A stretch of 64,000 bases of DNA from Legionella donaldsonii (GTDB taxonomy: Bacteria > Pseudomonadota > Gammaproteobacteria > Legionellales > Legionellaceae), in contig NZ_UGOA01000001.1 of assembly GCF_900452385.1 (NCBI RefSeq), positions 1-64,000 of the forward strand, written 5' to 3'. Below the pieces are notes generated by a model. That model saw only the letters and a list, made by a program, of their open reading frames with translations. It was not told where the DNA came from and ran no database searches. The translations under genes and the position numbers were made by a program. Shown one piece after another: positions 38,183-46,253 of this stretch (its first letter is position 1; each line of letters begins with the position of its first letter).

Positions 38183-40444
38183 ATGCCAATAGATAGAATA
38201 ACGGTATTTATTCTGCTTTTTGTTTTATTACTCTTATCTGCTGCCAATGCGGCCGAATCGCAATTTCAGTCTAACATCGGTTTTAATGCCCCCCAGGCCC
38301 TGAGCCAGCTTGAAGAGATAAATCGTGAATTGGCAACGAAGGTGAATTATAGTGAGTTATACGAGGCGGTCAAAACGATCAATGTACTCAAAGAGCACGC
38401 CAATCAGTGCATATCAAAAGGAAAATCAGAATTACAAAAAATTGATGGGATGCTGAAAAATAACTCCGTATTGACGGTTTTAAAGGAAGAAAAAGATACG
38501 CGCTATCAATATTTAATTAACCAGAGAAGTCTCAATGAAAAACTAACTGCAGAATGTATTTTTTTTGATTATAGGGCTCAGGAGGTAATTAATGAAATTA
38601 ATACCAGAATGTCTAAAACCCGCTTATCCAACCTTCTAACCAGAACATCGCCGATTTGGGAGAAAATTGATAGCCAATTTTTCACACTCCCGCTCAATGA
38701 GCAAACGTTCTATCAGTATAGTGGCATTCAACAGTTGAATAGTACCCATCTTGTCGTATTGGTTAGTATCTTGCTGGGCGGCATTGTTTTTGTTTTAGTT
38801 GGCATTAATTTTATCAGTAATAATATTAAAAAAACATTTTTTTTCAAAGAGGTAATTCCTATCCTTCAATGGCCGTTATCGTTCCTTTTTCCTGTTTTGC
38901 TAGCTAATTTATATCTTCATTGGGTTTTGGCGGGAGTGGTACCTTATCCAGGCGTTATTTTATTATTCAATGCATTATTCTACTATCTGCTTGCTATTGG
39001 CCTGTTAAGATTCGTTCTACTTATAGGCGCAAATTATATAAGCTATATGACGGACAGTCTAAGAGCGGTTTTACTAAAACGCTATACTGTTCTGATGACT
39101 TTACTGCTTTGCGGGGCTATAGGCGCCATTTTAATACGGGGGCAATGGGTTCCCCCTCAACTTTTAGAGCTACGCATTACTCTTTTCATTACCTTGCTTA
39201 GCCTGGCTGCCTGTTGGTTAGGATGGCTTATTTTGCGGCCTCCTTTTTTTAAAACAATCTCTTCTCTTAAAGCTAAATTGGCTAAAATTTTATTAGCCGG
39301 TATGAGCTTATTTACTATTGTTATGGCTTGGCTAGGCTATATTAATTTTGCCATTCATTTTTTCCCCAACGTCTTTGCCAGCATCTTGTTGATATGGGTC
39401 ACCTGGAAGGTAACGCAATTATTTGGAAAGGTCTATTTTTTATTAAGTGCTCCTGAACAACCTCTTTCGCAAAAAATTCATGCCTGGATGGGGTTAAAGC
39501 CCCACAAAAAACTCATTGAACTATTCACTATAAGAATGATTCTGAATGCGGGCTTCATTTTATTTATGCTCTTCATTTTTATGAAGATATGGGGCGTTTC
39601 ACAATATTACATTGATACGGGTAAAGCACTTTATTTTAATGGCTTCACTATTGCTGATATTTCCATCTGGCCAAAACGAATAGTAAGAGGCGCCATTCTA
39701 TTCTGTATACTTATTATGTTGGGTAGGGCCTTGTCCACTTATGTGGCACGCCGTAGCGCATTTAAAGGTGAATTATATCGCCAGGATACTATTGCAACGC
39801 TTATTACTTATATTGTTTTTGTCATTGCTGTTATATCGGGCCTGCTAATGGCTGGTGTTAATTTCATGAGCCTTGCCGTCATTGCGGGTGCCTTATCTAT
39901 TGGAATGGGTTTTGGTTTACAATATCTTGTCAGTGATTTTGTCAGCGGCATCATTTTGCTAATGCGTAAACCAGTTACACCGGGTGATCTGGTCATCATT
40001 GATGATACGGAAGGTTACATAAAAAAAATACGTTTATTATCCACACAAATAACGACTTTAACCCATGCTGATGTCATTATTCCCAATTCGAGTCTGATTA
40101 ATAAATCCTTTACCAATTATACCTACCATAACAATAAAATGTGTCGCATGAATAGCCAGATTATTCTTGATAGTAACAGTGATTTTGAGCTAGCCAAGCA
40201 ACTTTTACTTGAGGTAGTCAAGAACAATCCCAATGTTATCCAGGAGCCTCCCCATCAGCCTGTGGTGCTCTTTGAATTAACGCCGTCGCCTAGTATTTTA
40301 TATGTTGTTATTGATTTGTGGTATTTCATTAAAAATGTCGACTTAAAACAGGTCGTTTCAAGCGAAATTAATTATGCGATTGTCAAAGCACTCAAAGACC
40401 ATAATCTTTGCCCGGGACAAAAAGAGGATTCATCGAACGCTTAG
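38183..40444 (+). CDS. Large MscS-family mechanosensitive channel
   Basis: The 753-residue protein has a signal peptide (about 1-24), a periplasmic helical domain (about 35-150) and roughly ten membrane segments (about 190-600). The C-terminal MscS core comprises the pore helix AVIAGALSIGMGFGLQYLVSDFVSG near 570, the beta domain KPVTPGDLVIIDDTEGYIKKI and the PNSSLINKSFTNYT segment, then an alpha/beta domain. It resembles the MscK/MscM/YbdG class that opens under hypo-osmotic stress. The single long gene has no obvious partners. Confidence 0.93.
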   Translation: MPIDRITVFILLFVLLLLSAANAAESQFQSNIGFNAPQALSQLEEINRELATKVNYSELYEAVKTINVLKEHANQCISKGKSELQKIDGMLKNNSVLTVLKEEKDTRYQYLINQRSLNEKLTAECIFFDYRAQEVINEINTRMSKTRLSNLLTRTSPIWEKIDSQFFTLPLNEQTFYQYSGIQQLNSTHLVVLVSILLGGIVFVLVGINFISNNIKKTFFFKEVIPILQWPLSFLFPVLLANLYLHWVLAGVVPYPGVILLFNALFYYLLAIGLLRFVLLIGANYISYMTDSLRAVLLKRYTVLMTLLLCGAIGAILIRGQWVPPQLLELRITLFITLLSLAACWLGWLILRPPFFKTISSLKAKLAKILLAGMSLFTIVMAWLGYINFAIHFFPNVFASILLIWVTWKVTQLFGKVYFLLSAPEQPLSQKIHAWMGLKPHKKLIELFTIRMILNAGFILFMLFIFMKIWGVSQYYIDTGKALYFNGFTIADISIWPKRIVRGAILFCILIMLGRALSTYVARRSAFKGELYRQDTIATLITYIVFVIAVISGLLMAGVNFMSLAVIAGALSIGMGFGLQYLVSDFVSGIILLMRKPVTPGDLVIIDDTEGYIKKIRLLSTQITTLTHADVIIPNSSLINKSFTNYTYHNNKMCRMNSQIILDSNSDFELAKQLLLEVVKNNPNVIQEPPHQPVVLFELTPSPSILYVVIDLWYFIKNVDLKQVVSSEINYAIVKALKDHNLCPGQKEDSSNA

Positions 40445-40449
40445 CTTGC

Positions 40450-41241
40450 CTAAGAGGTTAAAAATTTAATTAGAATCCTGTTCATTTCCGGGACTTGCTC
40501 TACCGGGCTGGAATGGCCGCCAGGTATCAGGCTAAATTGTGCCTTCGCTATCCCCTTTGCAAGGGACTCACCCTCCGCCGGCAGCGTGATGATATCGTCC
40601 TTTGCGGCAATAACCAGAGTGGGGGAGGTTATTTCGTGTAGCCATTTACTGGAATCAAATGATAATAAAACTTCAAATTGACGTTTCTGATCTGCAAGAG
40701 ATTGAGGATAGGGATTATTTTTCAACAGTTCTTTAAACGCGGCAATATTTTCTGGTTGACTCAGATAGGTACTCGAAAAAAACCAGGTCATACAGCTTTC
40801 TGCAAAGGAATCCAAAGATAGATTTTCTTGCTGAAAATGTAAGAAGGTTTCGACTGCCATCATTGAACGGCGAGTAAATTGGGATGTTGAATTAAGAATG
40901 ACTAACTTGTTGATCTTGTCGGCATGTCTTCTGGCAATGCCCTGGGCAATCGCTCCACCCATTGATTGTCCTACAACATGCGGTCGTACAAGGCCTAATT
41001 GTTGTATTAGGGCGATGGTATCTTCTACCATCGTATCCAGGGTAAAGGATACACCCCTATCTTTTGTTTGGCCTATGCCGCGGTTATCAAAGATAATAAC
41101 CTGGAACTGCTCTGCCAATTCATCCACTATCAAGCGCCAAAACGTATGATCGCCGGTATAACCGGCAATCAAGACCAATGGTTCGCCTTTACCATGTGAC
41201 TCATAATAAATATCGATACCATTGGCTTTAATAGTTGGCAT
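40450..41241 (-). CDS. Alpha/beta-fold hydrolase
   Basis: The 263-residue protein has the alpha/beta hydrolase core with the nucleophile elbow GQSMGG near residue 90. The oxyanion strand is PLVLIAGYTGDHTFW, the acid is in AAKDDIITLP near 215 and the catalytic His is in GGHSSPVEQVPEMNRIL near 242. Homologues include PcaD-like and haloperoxidase-like enzymes, but the substrate is not predictable. The start is taken at MPTIKANG (41241); the frame is open to 41259. No signal peptide is seen. Confidence 0.92.
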   Translation of the reverse strand: MPTIKANGIDIYYESHGKGEPLVLIAGYTGDHTFWRLIVDELAEQFQVIIFDNRGIGQTKDRGVSFTLDTMVEDTIALIQQLGLVRPHVVGQSMGGAIAQGIARRHADKINKLVILNSTSQFTRRSMMAVETFLHFQQENLSLDSFAESCMTWFFSSTYLSQPENIAAFKELLKNNPYPQSLADQKRQFEVLLSFDSSKWLHEITSPTLVIAAKDDIITLPAEGESLAKGIAKAQFSLIPGGHSSPVEQVPEMNRILIKFLTS

Positions 41242-41554
41242 CTTTATTCCCTCAGTCAATTCCCTAACATTTATATTATCCTGCTGTGGAGGAATGGCAA
41301 GTTTCTTTCAGAAATCCGTTAGTAAGAAGAGAGGGGGGCTAGGGAATTAGCAAGGCTGGGGCGCGAATTTTCTTATAGATCCGTTGATATTGCTTTCGCA
41401 ACTCAATAGTAATCTCGCTAAACAGCCTAATTTAAGCGAGAATTGTTGCTGGCATGGGCGGAGTCATGGAGGTTATGCCAAAAGAGGCCTAAAAATTTTT
41501 AGGCCACCCTGGCAGCAATCCATTTATTCGCCAGCACTGGGTCCCATCTGACGC
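41242..41554. other. Gap with a 20-bp perfect palindrome
   Basis: This 313-base gap lies between two minus-strand genes. No reading frame or RNA gene was recognised. It contains the palindrome reported as a terminator at 41486-41505. Confidence 0.4.
41486..41505 (-). terminator. Palindromic hairpin downstream of the zinc-ribbon gene
   Basis: GGCCTAAAAATTTTTAGGCC is a perfect 20-base palindrome, 50 bases past the stop of the minus-strand zinc-ribbon gene. On that strand it is followed by TCTTTTGG. It could terminate transcription in either direction, or bind a dimeric protein. Confidence 0.5.
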
Positions 41555-41743
41555 TTAGCTTGAGCAAGTCATGTCTTGGCCACAGCAGACAGGTGATTTA
41601 ATCATGCCACAGCCTTTCGGGCATTTTGCCACCTGTATTTTATGGTTATCTTTGTTAATTGTATCCTTAACCAAGGACGTATTGCATTTACTGCAGGTTA
41701 AGCCTTTTACACCCATTCCGCATTTGTTGCAGGTGCATTCCAT
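41555..41743 (-). CDS. Small cysteine-rich zinc-ribbon protein
   Basis: This 62-residue protein has ten Cys residues in pairs: CTCNKCG and CSKC near the N-terminus, then CPKGCGMI, PVCCGQDMTC at the end. The CxxC arrangement predicts one or two treble-clef or rubredoxin-like metal sites. The terminal PVCCGQDM resembles desulfoferrodoxin-like and other metal-binding small proteins. The protein is likely cytoplasmic. It stands alone. Confidence 0.8.
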   Translation of the reverse strand: MECTCNKCGMGVKGLTCSKCNTSLVKDTINKDNHKIQVAKCPKGCGMIKSPVCCGQDMTCSS

Positions 41744-42038
41744 TACAGTTCCTCCAATGGGGTTAGTTATTGGAGTATAGGTAATCTTTTTAAAAAATTA
41801 AAATCAGGTAAGGCATGAGCCGGATAACCTTGTTTATTGGCTCACTACGGAGTTTTTAATGAATAGCAACAGGGTTAATCTGGATTTGGCAGCAAGTGGG
41901 GCGCTAATTGTTGGCAGGATGAGAGCATCAAGCCTTTGTATTCTCCATGTTTTAAGCTATTTTGTTTATCAGATTAAGCGTTTAGGCGAACGGACAACGT
42001 TGACCCGGAATTTTATAAAAAACGGAAGGAGAAGAAAC

Positions 42039-42518
42039 ATGACCCAGGCAGTTCCAGAGGGATTTCATACTGTTACACCAACCCTCACTTTTAAAGACAG
42101 TCAACAAGCCATTGAATTCTACAAAAAAGCATTTAATGCCCAAATTGTTGATCTTTTTCCTAATCCTGACGGAAAAGGAATTATGCATGCCACCATTAAA
42201 ATCGGTAATTCGATTATTATGATGGGTGATGAGATGAATGGTGGGGAAAATTGTGCAAAAAGTGCCGAAACACTGGGTAACTCACCCGTAGGACTCTTTC
42301 TTTACGTCGCTAATGTGGATGAATTCTTCAAGCAGGCTGTTACTGCCGGGGGCAAGGAGACCATGCCAGTAACCGATATGTTTTGGGGGGATCGTGCCGG
42401 GCATCTTAAAGATCCTTTTGGTTATTCCTGGATGATCGCGACACATAAAGAAGATTTGACCCAGCATGAAATTGGGAAGCGGGCCGAGGCCTTCTTCGCA
42501 TCCATGGCAAAAAAATAG
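42039..42518 (+). CDS. VOC-family PhnB/glyoxalase-like protein
   Basis: From the ATG at 42039, preceded by GGAAGGAG, the product is 159 residues. The VOC fold is visible as VTPTLTFKDSQQAIEFYKKAFNA near 11, HATIKIGNSIIMMGDE near 49, LFLYVANVDEFFKQAVTAGG near 88 and RAGHLKDPFGYSWMIATHKED near 116. This is the PhnB-like subfamily, whose members have mostly unknown substrates and few metal ligands. The longer frame from 41859 has no supporting homology. Confidence 0.92.
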   Translation: MTQAVPEGFHTVTPTLTFKDSQQAIEFYKKAFNAQIVDLFPNPDGKGIMHATIKIGNSIIMMGDEMNGGENCAKSAETLGNSPVGLFLYVANVDEFFKQAVTAGGKETMPVTDMFWGDRAGHLKDPFGYSWMIATHKEDLTQHEIGKRAEAFFASMAKK

Positions 42519-42944
42519 AGGCTGTTAATCCTAGGCATCAAGGTGTTGGGCGTAGCGCCCAACTTACCTACTGGCCATATTGCGCAGGAAGACAACGTTT
42601 ATCCTTTGCCGCAGACGGGAATCTGGTGGTTCTCGCCTTGGATTAAATCGGCAAATTAAAAGCCTATAGCCCTATAACTCGTTTGTGCAAAATAGGTCGG
42701 GATTTCCCTGCCTAACAAAGGATTCATTGGATGACATAATTTTCTTTTTCCTGAATAAAGAATAAATCGCGAGCTATTTTTCTTAAAAAAATGACGATAA
42801 ATAAGGGTGGAAAGCCGGCGGTTAAAATTCGGGGTGCAGACCCCAAGAAAGGATTTCTCTGATGCAGTTGTGAATACCAAGAGTTTATTTGCAAATTTAG
42901 TGACTATTAAATATAGTACTCGCCAGTTATATTGGTGTAAAAAA
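42519..42944. other. Non-coding gap with hairpins
   Basis: This 426-base gap between the VOC and kinase-like genes contains a hairpin with arms GTTGGGCG/CGCCCAAC at 42545-42563, and a second, GGGGT-GCAG-ACCCC, near 42835. No gene was recognised. The second hairpin region resembles, but does not match, an FMN riboswitch (see rejected list). Confidence 0.4.
42545..42563. repeat. Short inverted repeat, copy 1 (GTTGGGCG-N3-CGCCCAAC)
   Basis: An eight-base perfect stem with a TAG loop lies 27 bases after the VOC gene. The same arms recur at 49226-49244 with an AGG loop. No T tract follows. Confidence 0.6.
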
Positions 42945-43733
42945 ATGCAGTCAACAATGCAAGTTCTTCAAATAGCGGATGAGTATATAAAAAAGCATCC
43001 TTCAGAATTCTTAAGTCGTATCGATGTGGAAGGTCAAACCATCTGGATAAAACGCCGTCCACCCTCTAAAAAAACGAAGTGGCATCGCTTGGCCTCGCTG
43101 TTAACATATCTAATTCCCATCGCTACTTTTTATCCTACAGTGGTGACAGATAAATCGGATAGTCTGGTCCAGGAAGCAGAGCGCCTGCGTTTATTTGCTA
43201 CAAAAGGCTTGCCAGTACCGGAGGTTTTAGCATCAACGTCCGGTTACATTATTACCAGTGATGTTGGTTTAAATTTACAGCAGTTGGCAGAGCAAATCAT
43301 CGATCGCGAAGAACGAGTTGCTTTGTTTGAAAAAGCAATGTCTTCCCTTGCCAATTTACACCAGGCTAATTTATGTCATGGCCGGCCTTCTTTGCGCGAT
43401 ATGACTTTGCAAAACGACACGGTCTTCTTGATTGATTTGGAAGAAAATCCTGTGGCAGTAATGAGTCTCGCGCAAGCACAGGCAAGAGATATCTGGCTGT
43501 TCTTTTGTAGTGTAGCGCGCTATTGCAAGCAAGATTATTCGGTATTGGATCACCTGTTTCAAATCTATGCGAAGAATGCCTCGCCGGCTACGATGGCAGC
43601 CTTGAAGCAGATGGTAGGGGTCGTTAAGCCTGCCCGTATTATATCGGAATATCTCCTGGCAGCAGTTAAATCAAGAGATCTTCGTAATGCGGTAAAAGCC
43701 AATAAAGCGCTTGAAAAGTGCCTTAAGAAATAA
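42945..43733 (+). CDS. Kinase-like protein (RIO/BUD32-type fold), divergent
   Basis: The 262-residue product from the ATG at 42945 resembles a small lipid- or sugar-kinase fold. A catalytic-loop position reads LCHGRPSLRDMTLQND near residue 156, and the metal motif position reads VFLIDLEENP near 174. The usual Asp of HxD is replaced (HGRP), with the Asp appearing later as RD. The catalytic state is thus uncertain. The open frame continues upstream to 42807 without a clear ribosome site, and Met5 (42957) is also possible. A basic stretch KRRPPSKKTK near 32 could contact membrane or nucleic acid. Substrate unknown. Confidence 0.7.
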   Translation: MQSTMQVLQIADEYIKKHPSEFLSRIDVEGQTIWIKRRPPSKKTKWHRLASLLTYLIPIATFYPTVVTDKSDSLVQEAERLRLFATKGLPVPEVLASTSGYIITSDVGLNLQQLAEQIIDREERVALFEKAMSSLANLHQANLCHGRPSLRDMTLQNDTVFLIDLEENPVAVMSLAQAQARDIWLFFCSVARYCKQDYSVLDHLFQIYAKNASPATMAALKQMVGVVKPARIISEYLLAAVKSRDLRNAVKANKALEKCLKK

Positions 43734-43795
43734 GGTATTAAAGATTATCTTATTGTATCGGAGTCGAAGGATACTGGATAAATGGGCAAGGGGGG

Positions 43796-43829
43796 ATTTC
43801 CCGGATGCAGTGAATCGCATCCGGGAAAT
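43796..43829. terminator. Strong bidirectional hairpin between convergent genes
   Basis: Thirteen-base arms (43796-43808 and 43817-43829, sequence ATTTCCCGGATGC and its complement) close an eight-base loop. It lies just after the kinase-like gene and just before the end of the minus-strand gene at 43835. No U tract follows on either strand. Confidence 0.6.
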
Positions 43830-43834
43830 AGCTA

Positions 43835-44311
43835 CTAAGTACGCGAATAGGAAGAATAAGTAGGAGTATCATCAATAACTTCTTGAATAATAGAAGCTAT
43901 TGGGCGTGTAAAGAGGCTAATATAGCTGAATATGACGTTTAAAGTTTGAGCTACCACCATTGAAGCTGCATGGCACACGCTAGACCAAGCTTCACCAAAT
44001 TCTTGTGCAGACTCTTTATCGACGAGCGTTTTTGTCTTTTGCTGATTAAGAGACCAGGTATAAAGCGCTTTCGCTAAAGAGGCAGTAGCATTCAAAAGAT
44101 GAATTGCAGCATCAAGTGCAAAGGCTGGTTCTAAATAAGTATCAATAAATGGATTTGCCACGCAGGCAAGGAGATCAGATTCTTTTACTTGTTTACCTCT
44201 TTGATCTTTATATCCTTGGATAGGAGTAAACATAGTAAAAAAACGATGTTTTGTAGATTGAAGTAACTCCCGGTTTGTGTTTTCAAAAATAGGTTGAACA
44301 ATTCTTGTCAT
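43835..44311 (-). CDS. Unknown helical protein, possible effector
   Basis: The 158-residue product starts at the ATG at 44311, nine bases after GGAG. It has two moderately hydrophobic helices (near 70-95 and 120-145) and a Tyr/Ser/Thr-rich end. There is no signal peptide. The frame is open to 44356, but without support. No family was recognised. The region has the feel of accessory DNA. Confidence 0.6.
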   Translation of the reverse strand: MTRIVQPIFENTNRELLQSTKHRFFTMFTPIQGYKDQRGKQVKESDLLACVANPFIDTYLEPAFALDAAIHLLNATASLAKALYTWSLNQQKTKTLVDKESAQEFGEAWSSVCHAASMVVAQTLNVIFSYISLFTRPIASIIQEVIDDTPTYSSYSRT

Positions 44312-44739
44312 TATGAACTCCAATATTAGGTTAACTACTTTGCAATGGCGTGCCAACGTCCTGTAGGAACAGTAAGCGTTCCACTAAATCCAATGGCGAA
44401 GAATTTTACGGGAAAATGATGAAAAATACTACCTCTTGGACATAAGATAGAAAGCTAGTACAGTGTACAATCTCAAGAGATCTCTCACCGCGTTCGAGAT
44501 CTGAGAGAGCCCCACAAAAATCTAGACAGGAAAAAGAGATTTTTTCAGGCATCAGCTGACCCGTTCGGGCTGGGGAAGCGCGCAGTGCTGTTTCGAAGCG
44601 TTGATGCTTAGCTTCCGAGACGTGGCTTGCTACCACTCCTCAGGAGAGCGCTCAGTGAGTAAAGAAGTATTGGTGGAATAGCCATCATTAAAGGGATAAA
44701 CTCATTGAACAATTTTAATGTTTTGTATCAGGGAAAGTT
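44312..44739. other. Long gap with repeat-like sequence
   Basis: This 428-base gap has no recognised gene. Around 44480-44520 are nested inverted repeats of GAGATCTCTCA/TGAGAGAG type. Around 44560-44600 is a GC-rich stretch, GTTCGGGCTGGGGAAGCGCGC, similar in wording to the hairpin at 48068-48129, suggesting a dispersed intergenic element. A 76-codon minus-strand frame here lacks support. Confidence 0.45.
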
Positions 44740-45216
44740 ATGAAAACTTCAAAATTGCTCTTAATTTTTTTCTCCACAGTTATTTTATCTTCTTTTTTGC
44801 CAGTTAATGCTACCGAGGCTGTCCCGCAGTCGGAATCCGATGCCGCTCGCATTGCAATGCTGGAAAAAGCCTTAGCACCTGATAGTCCAGATAAAGTCGC
44901 TGCCTTATTTGCTCAGGCCAATAAAGATCGTAATGGTGCAGTGCAGTTTATGCTGTTTTCCCAGTCTTTAAAAAATAAATATAAAGACAACTGGCCTTAT
45001 TGGGTGTCTGGAACGTCCAGTCCCTGGATTACTTCTTATAAAATCAAAAAGACACCAAAAGATAAGAAGTGCTGGCAATTTCAAATTACTTATCAATGGG
45101 CCACTTCGAGCGGTCCCTTTAACCCGCCGTTAGTCCAAACGATTGTTGTAGAACCTGTGCCTAAGGATAGTGATTCCTCTCAAAAATGGTTGATAACCAG
45201 GTTTCAGGAAAATTAA
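44740..45216 (+). CDS. Exported protein of unknown function
   Basis: The 158-residue protein has a signal peptide (about 1-24, ending VNA). The mature part contains KDRNGAVQFMLFSQSLKNKY near 62, GTSSPWITSYKI near 91 and a WLITRF end. This pattern resembles a family of small NTF2-like secreted proteins in which a RNGA(L/V)Q segment and an SPW(V/I) segment are conserved, but I recall that only loosely. The gene stands alone, with a Shine-Dalgarno GGGA upstream. Confidence 0.75.
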   Translation: MKTSKLLLIFFSTVILSSFLPVNATEAVPQSESDAARIAMLEKALAPDSPDKVAALFAQANKDRNGAVQFMLFSQSLKNKYKDNWPYWVSGTSSPWITSYKIKKTPKDKKCWQFQITYQWATSSGPFNPPLVQTIVVEPVPKDSDSSQKWLITRFQEN

Positions 45217-45389
45217 TCTCATTTTCCTGGTACTCCCACAATAGTCTTGTGCAAACAGACGTATTGCGAGGATCGCGCCAAATTTTTATCCACATGCAGT
45301 CCTTTTAAGTGGCAAACTGGTCTTTTCTTAACATTGTCTTAATATTCACTTGCTATGCTTATTTTTAAATAAATTAATAGCTGTAAATT

Positions 45390-46202
45390 ATGTCTAAAGA
45401 ATTGACCCAACAGTTTAGAGCATCGCTGATAAAGTATTTGAAGAATCCTGATAATGCAGTGAATCAAAAAGAGTTAACTGCGATATCGGTTGCAATACTT
45501 AGAGAGTCCCTCGAGAAATCTACTTATGAGCCTGATAAATATTTGGCGCATATGGATAGCATTATTAAGCCGGCAGTTAGTGGAATTAAAATACATCCGG
45601 AGCTTGGAAAGATTCTAGACTCATTTAAACGTGAAATAAGCTTCGCGGATGAACCAGAAGAATACCAGGCCTTTCATGCTTTAAATATGGCTCTAGAGAT
45701 GTACTTGCGAAATAACTTAATTAATCCTGAGCAAGTTGCGCGAGATAAATTACATTTAATCGATGCAAGCATCCAACAATTAAAAGCTGGGGCAAATCCA
45801 TATCTGCAAGAATTAGAGAGTGCTTTTGTTAAATTAACAGCAATTGTTAACCAGCATTTTGCATTGTCTCCTGATGCGCAAATCAAAGAGTTTGCGAATT
45901 TTGAGCGAAAAATAAATCTTGTATGTTCAATGCATAAAGACGCTATCGAAAGCGATGCGCAAATTAAATCTGCTTTTTATAGTTTTCTTGCTACGATTTC
46001 GAGCGTTTTAGTTGTTATTGGAATTTCTCTTTCTGATACTTTTCAAAGAAAAAGTAATTTCTTCCAAGATGTTTCTAGCGCGCCAACAAAAGCATTGAAC
46101 CAGTCAGGTTTTATTGCACCGTTTGTTGAAGTTCAAGACCCTGATGAAGATGAACGACAGCAGAACATTAGTAGCGGTCTTGGCGGCCCTACCAATTCAT
46201 AA
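45390..46202 (+). CDS. Putative effector with one membrane segment
   Basis: This unrecognised 270-residue, mainly helical protein has a single hydrophobic stretch near residues 197-213 (AFYSFLATISSVLVVIGIS). A polar tail follows containing the acidic cluster EVQDPDEDERQQ close to the C-terminus. Late acidic clusters of this kind are common in Dot/Icm substrates. There is no signal peptide. The gene lies alone in accessory DNA. Function unknown. Confidence 0.65.
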   Translation: MSKELTQQFRASLIKYLKNPDNAVNQKELTAISVAILRESLEKSTYEPDKYLAHMDSIIKPAVSGIKIHPELGKILDSFKREISFADEPEEYQAFHALNMALEMYLRNNLINPEQVARDKLHLIDASIQQLKAGANPYLQELESAFVKLTAIVNQHFALSPDAQIKEFANFERKINLVCSMHKDAIESDAQIKSAFYSFLATISSVLVVIGISLSDTFQRKSNFFQDVSSAPTKALNQSGFIAPFVEVQDPDEDERQQNISSGLGGPTNS

Positions 46203-46211
46203 TTTTTGTCC

Positions 46212-46235
46212 AAAAACTCCCCTCGTCGAGGGGGG
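46212..46235 (-). terminator. Intrinsic terminator of the ABC exporter gene
   Basis: On the minus strand CCCCTC-GAC-GAGGGG forms a GC-rich stem followed by AGTTTTTGG. It lies 20 bases past the exporter stop. The convergent gene at 45390 may also use the hairpin. Confidence 0.75.
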
Positions 46236-46253
46236 CTCTGGCGTTATTGGTGA

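Noticed and set aside
42790-42860. Possible FMN riboswitch (contains GCCGGCGGT and a GGGGT/ACCCC hairpin)
   Set aside because: The conserved RFN blocks are not present in the proper order or number, and the downstream gene is kinase-like, not riboflavin-related.
44406-44636. 76-codon minus-strand frame
   Set aside because: It lies in repeat-like sequence, lacks a ribosome site and resembles no protein pattern.
45286-45294. Perfect DnaA box TTATCCACA in an intergenic gap (another at 40037-40045 inside the channel gene)
   Set aside because: Both are single boxes with no cluster or AT-rich unwinding region. One or two are expected by chance in a window this size.
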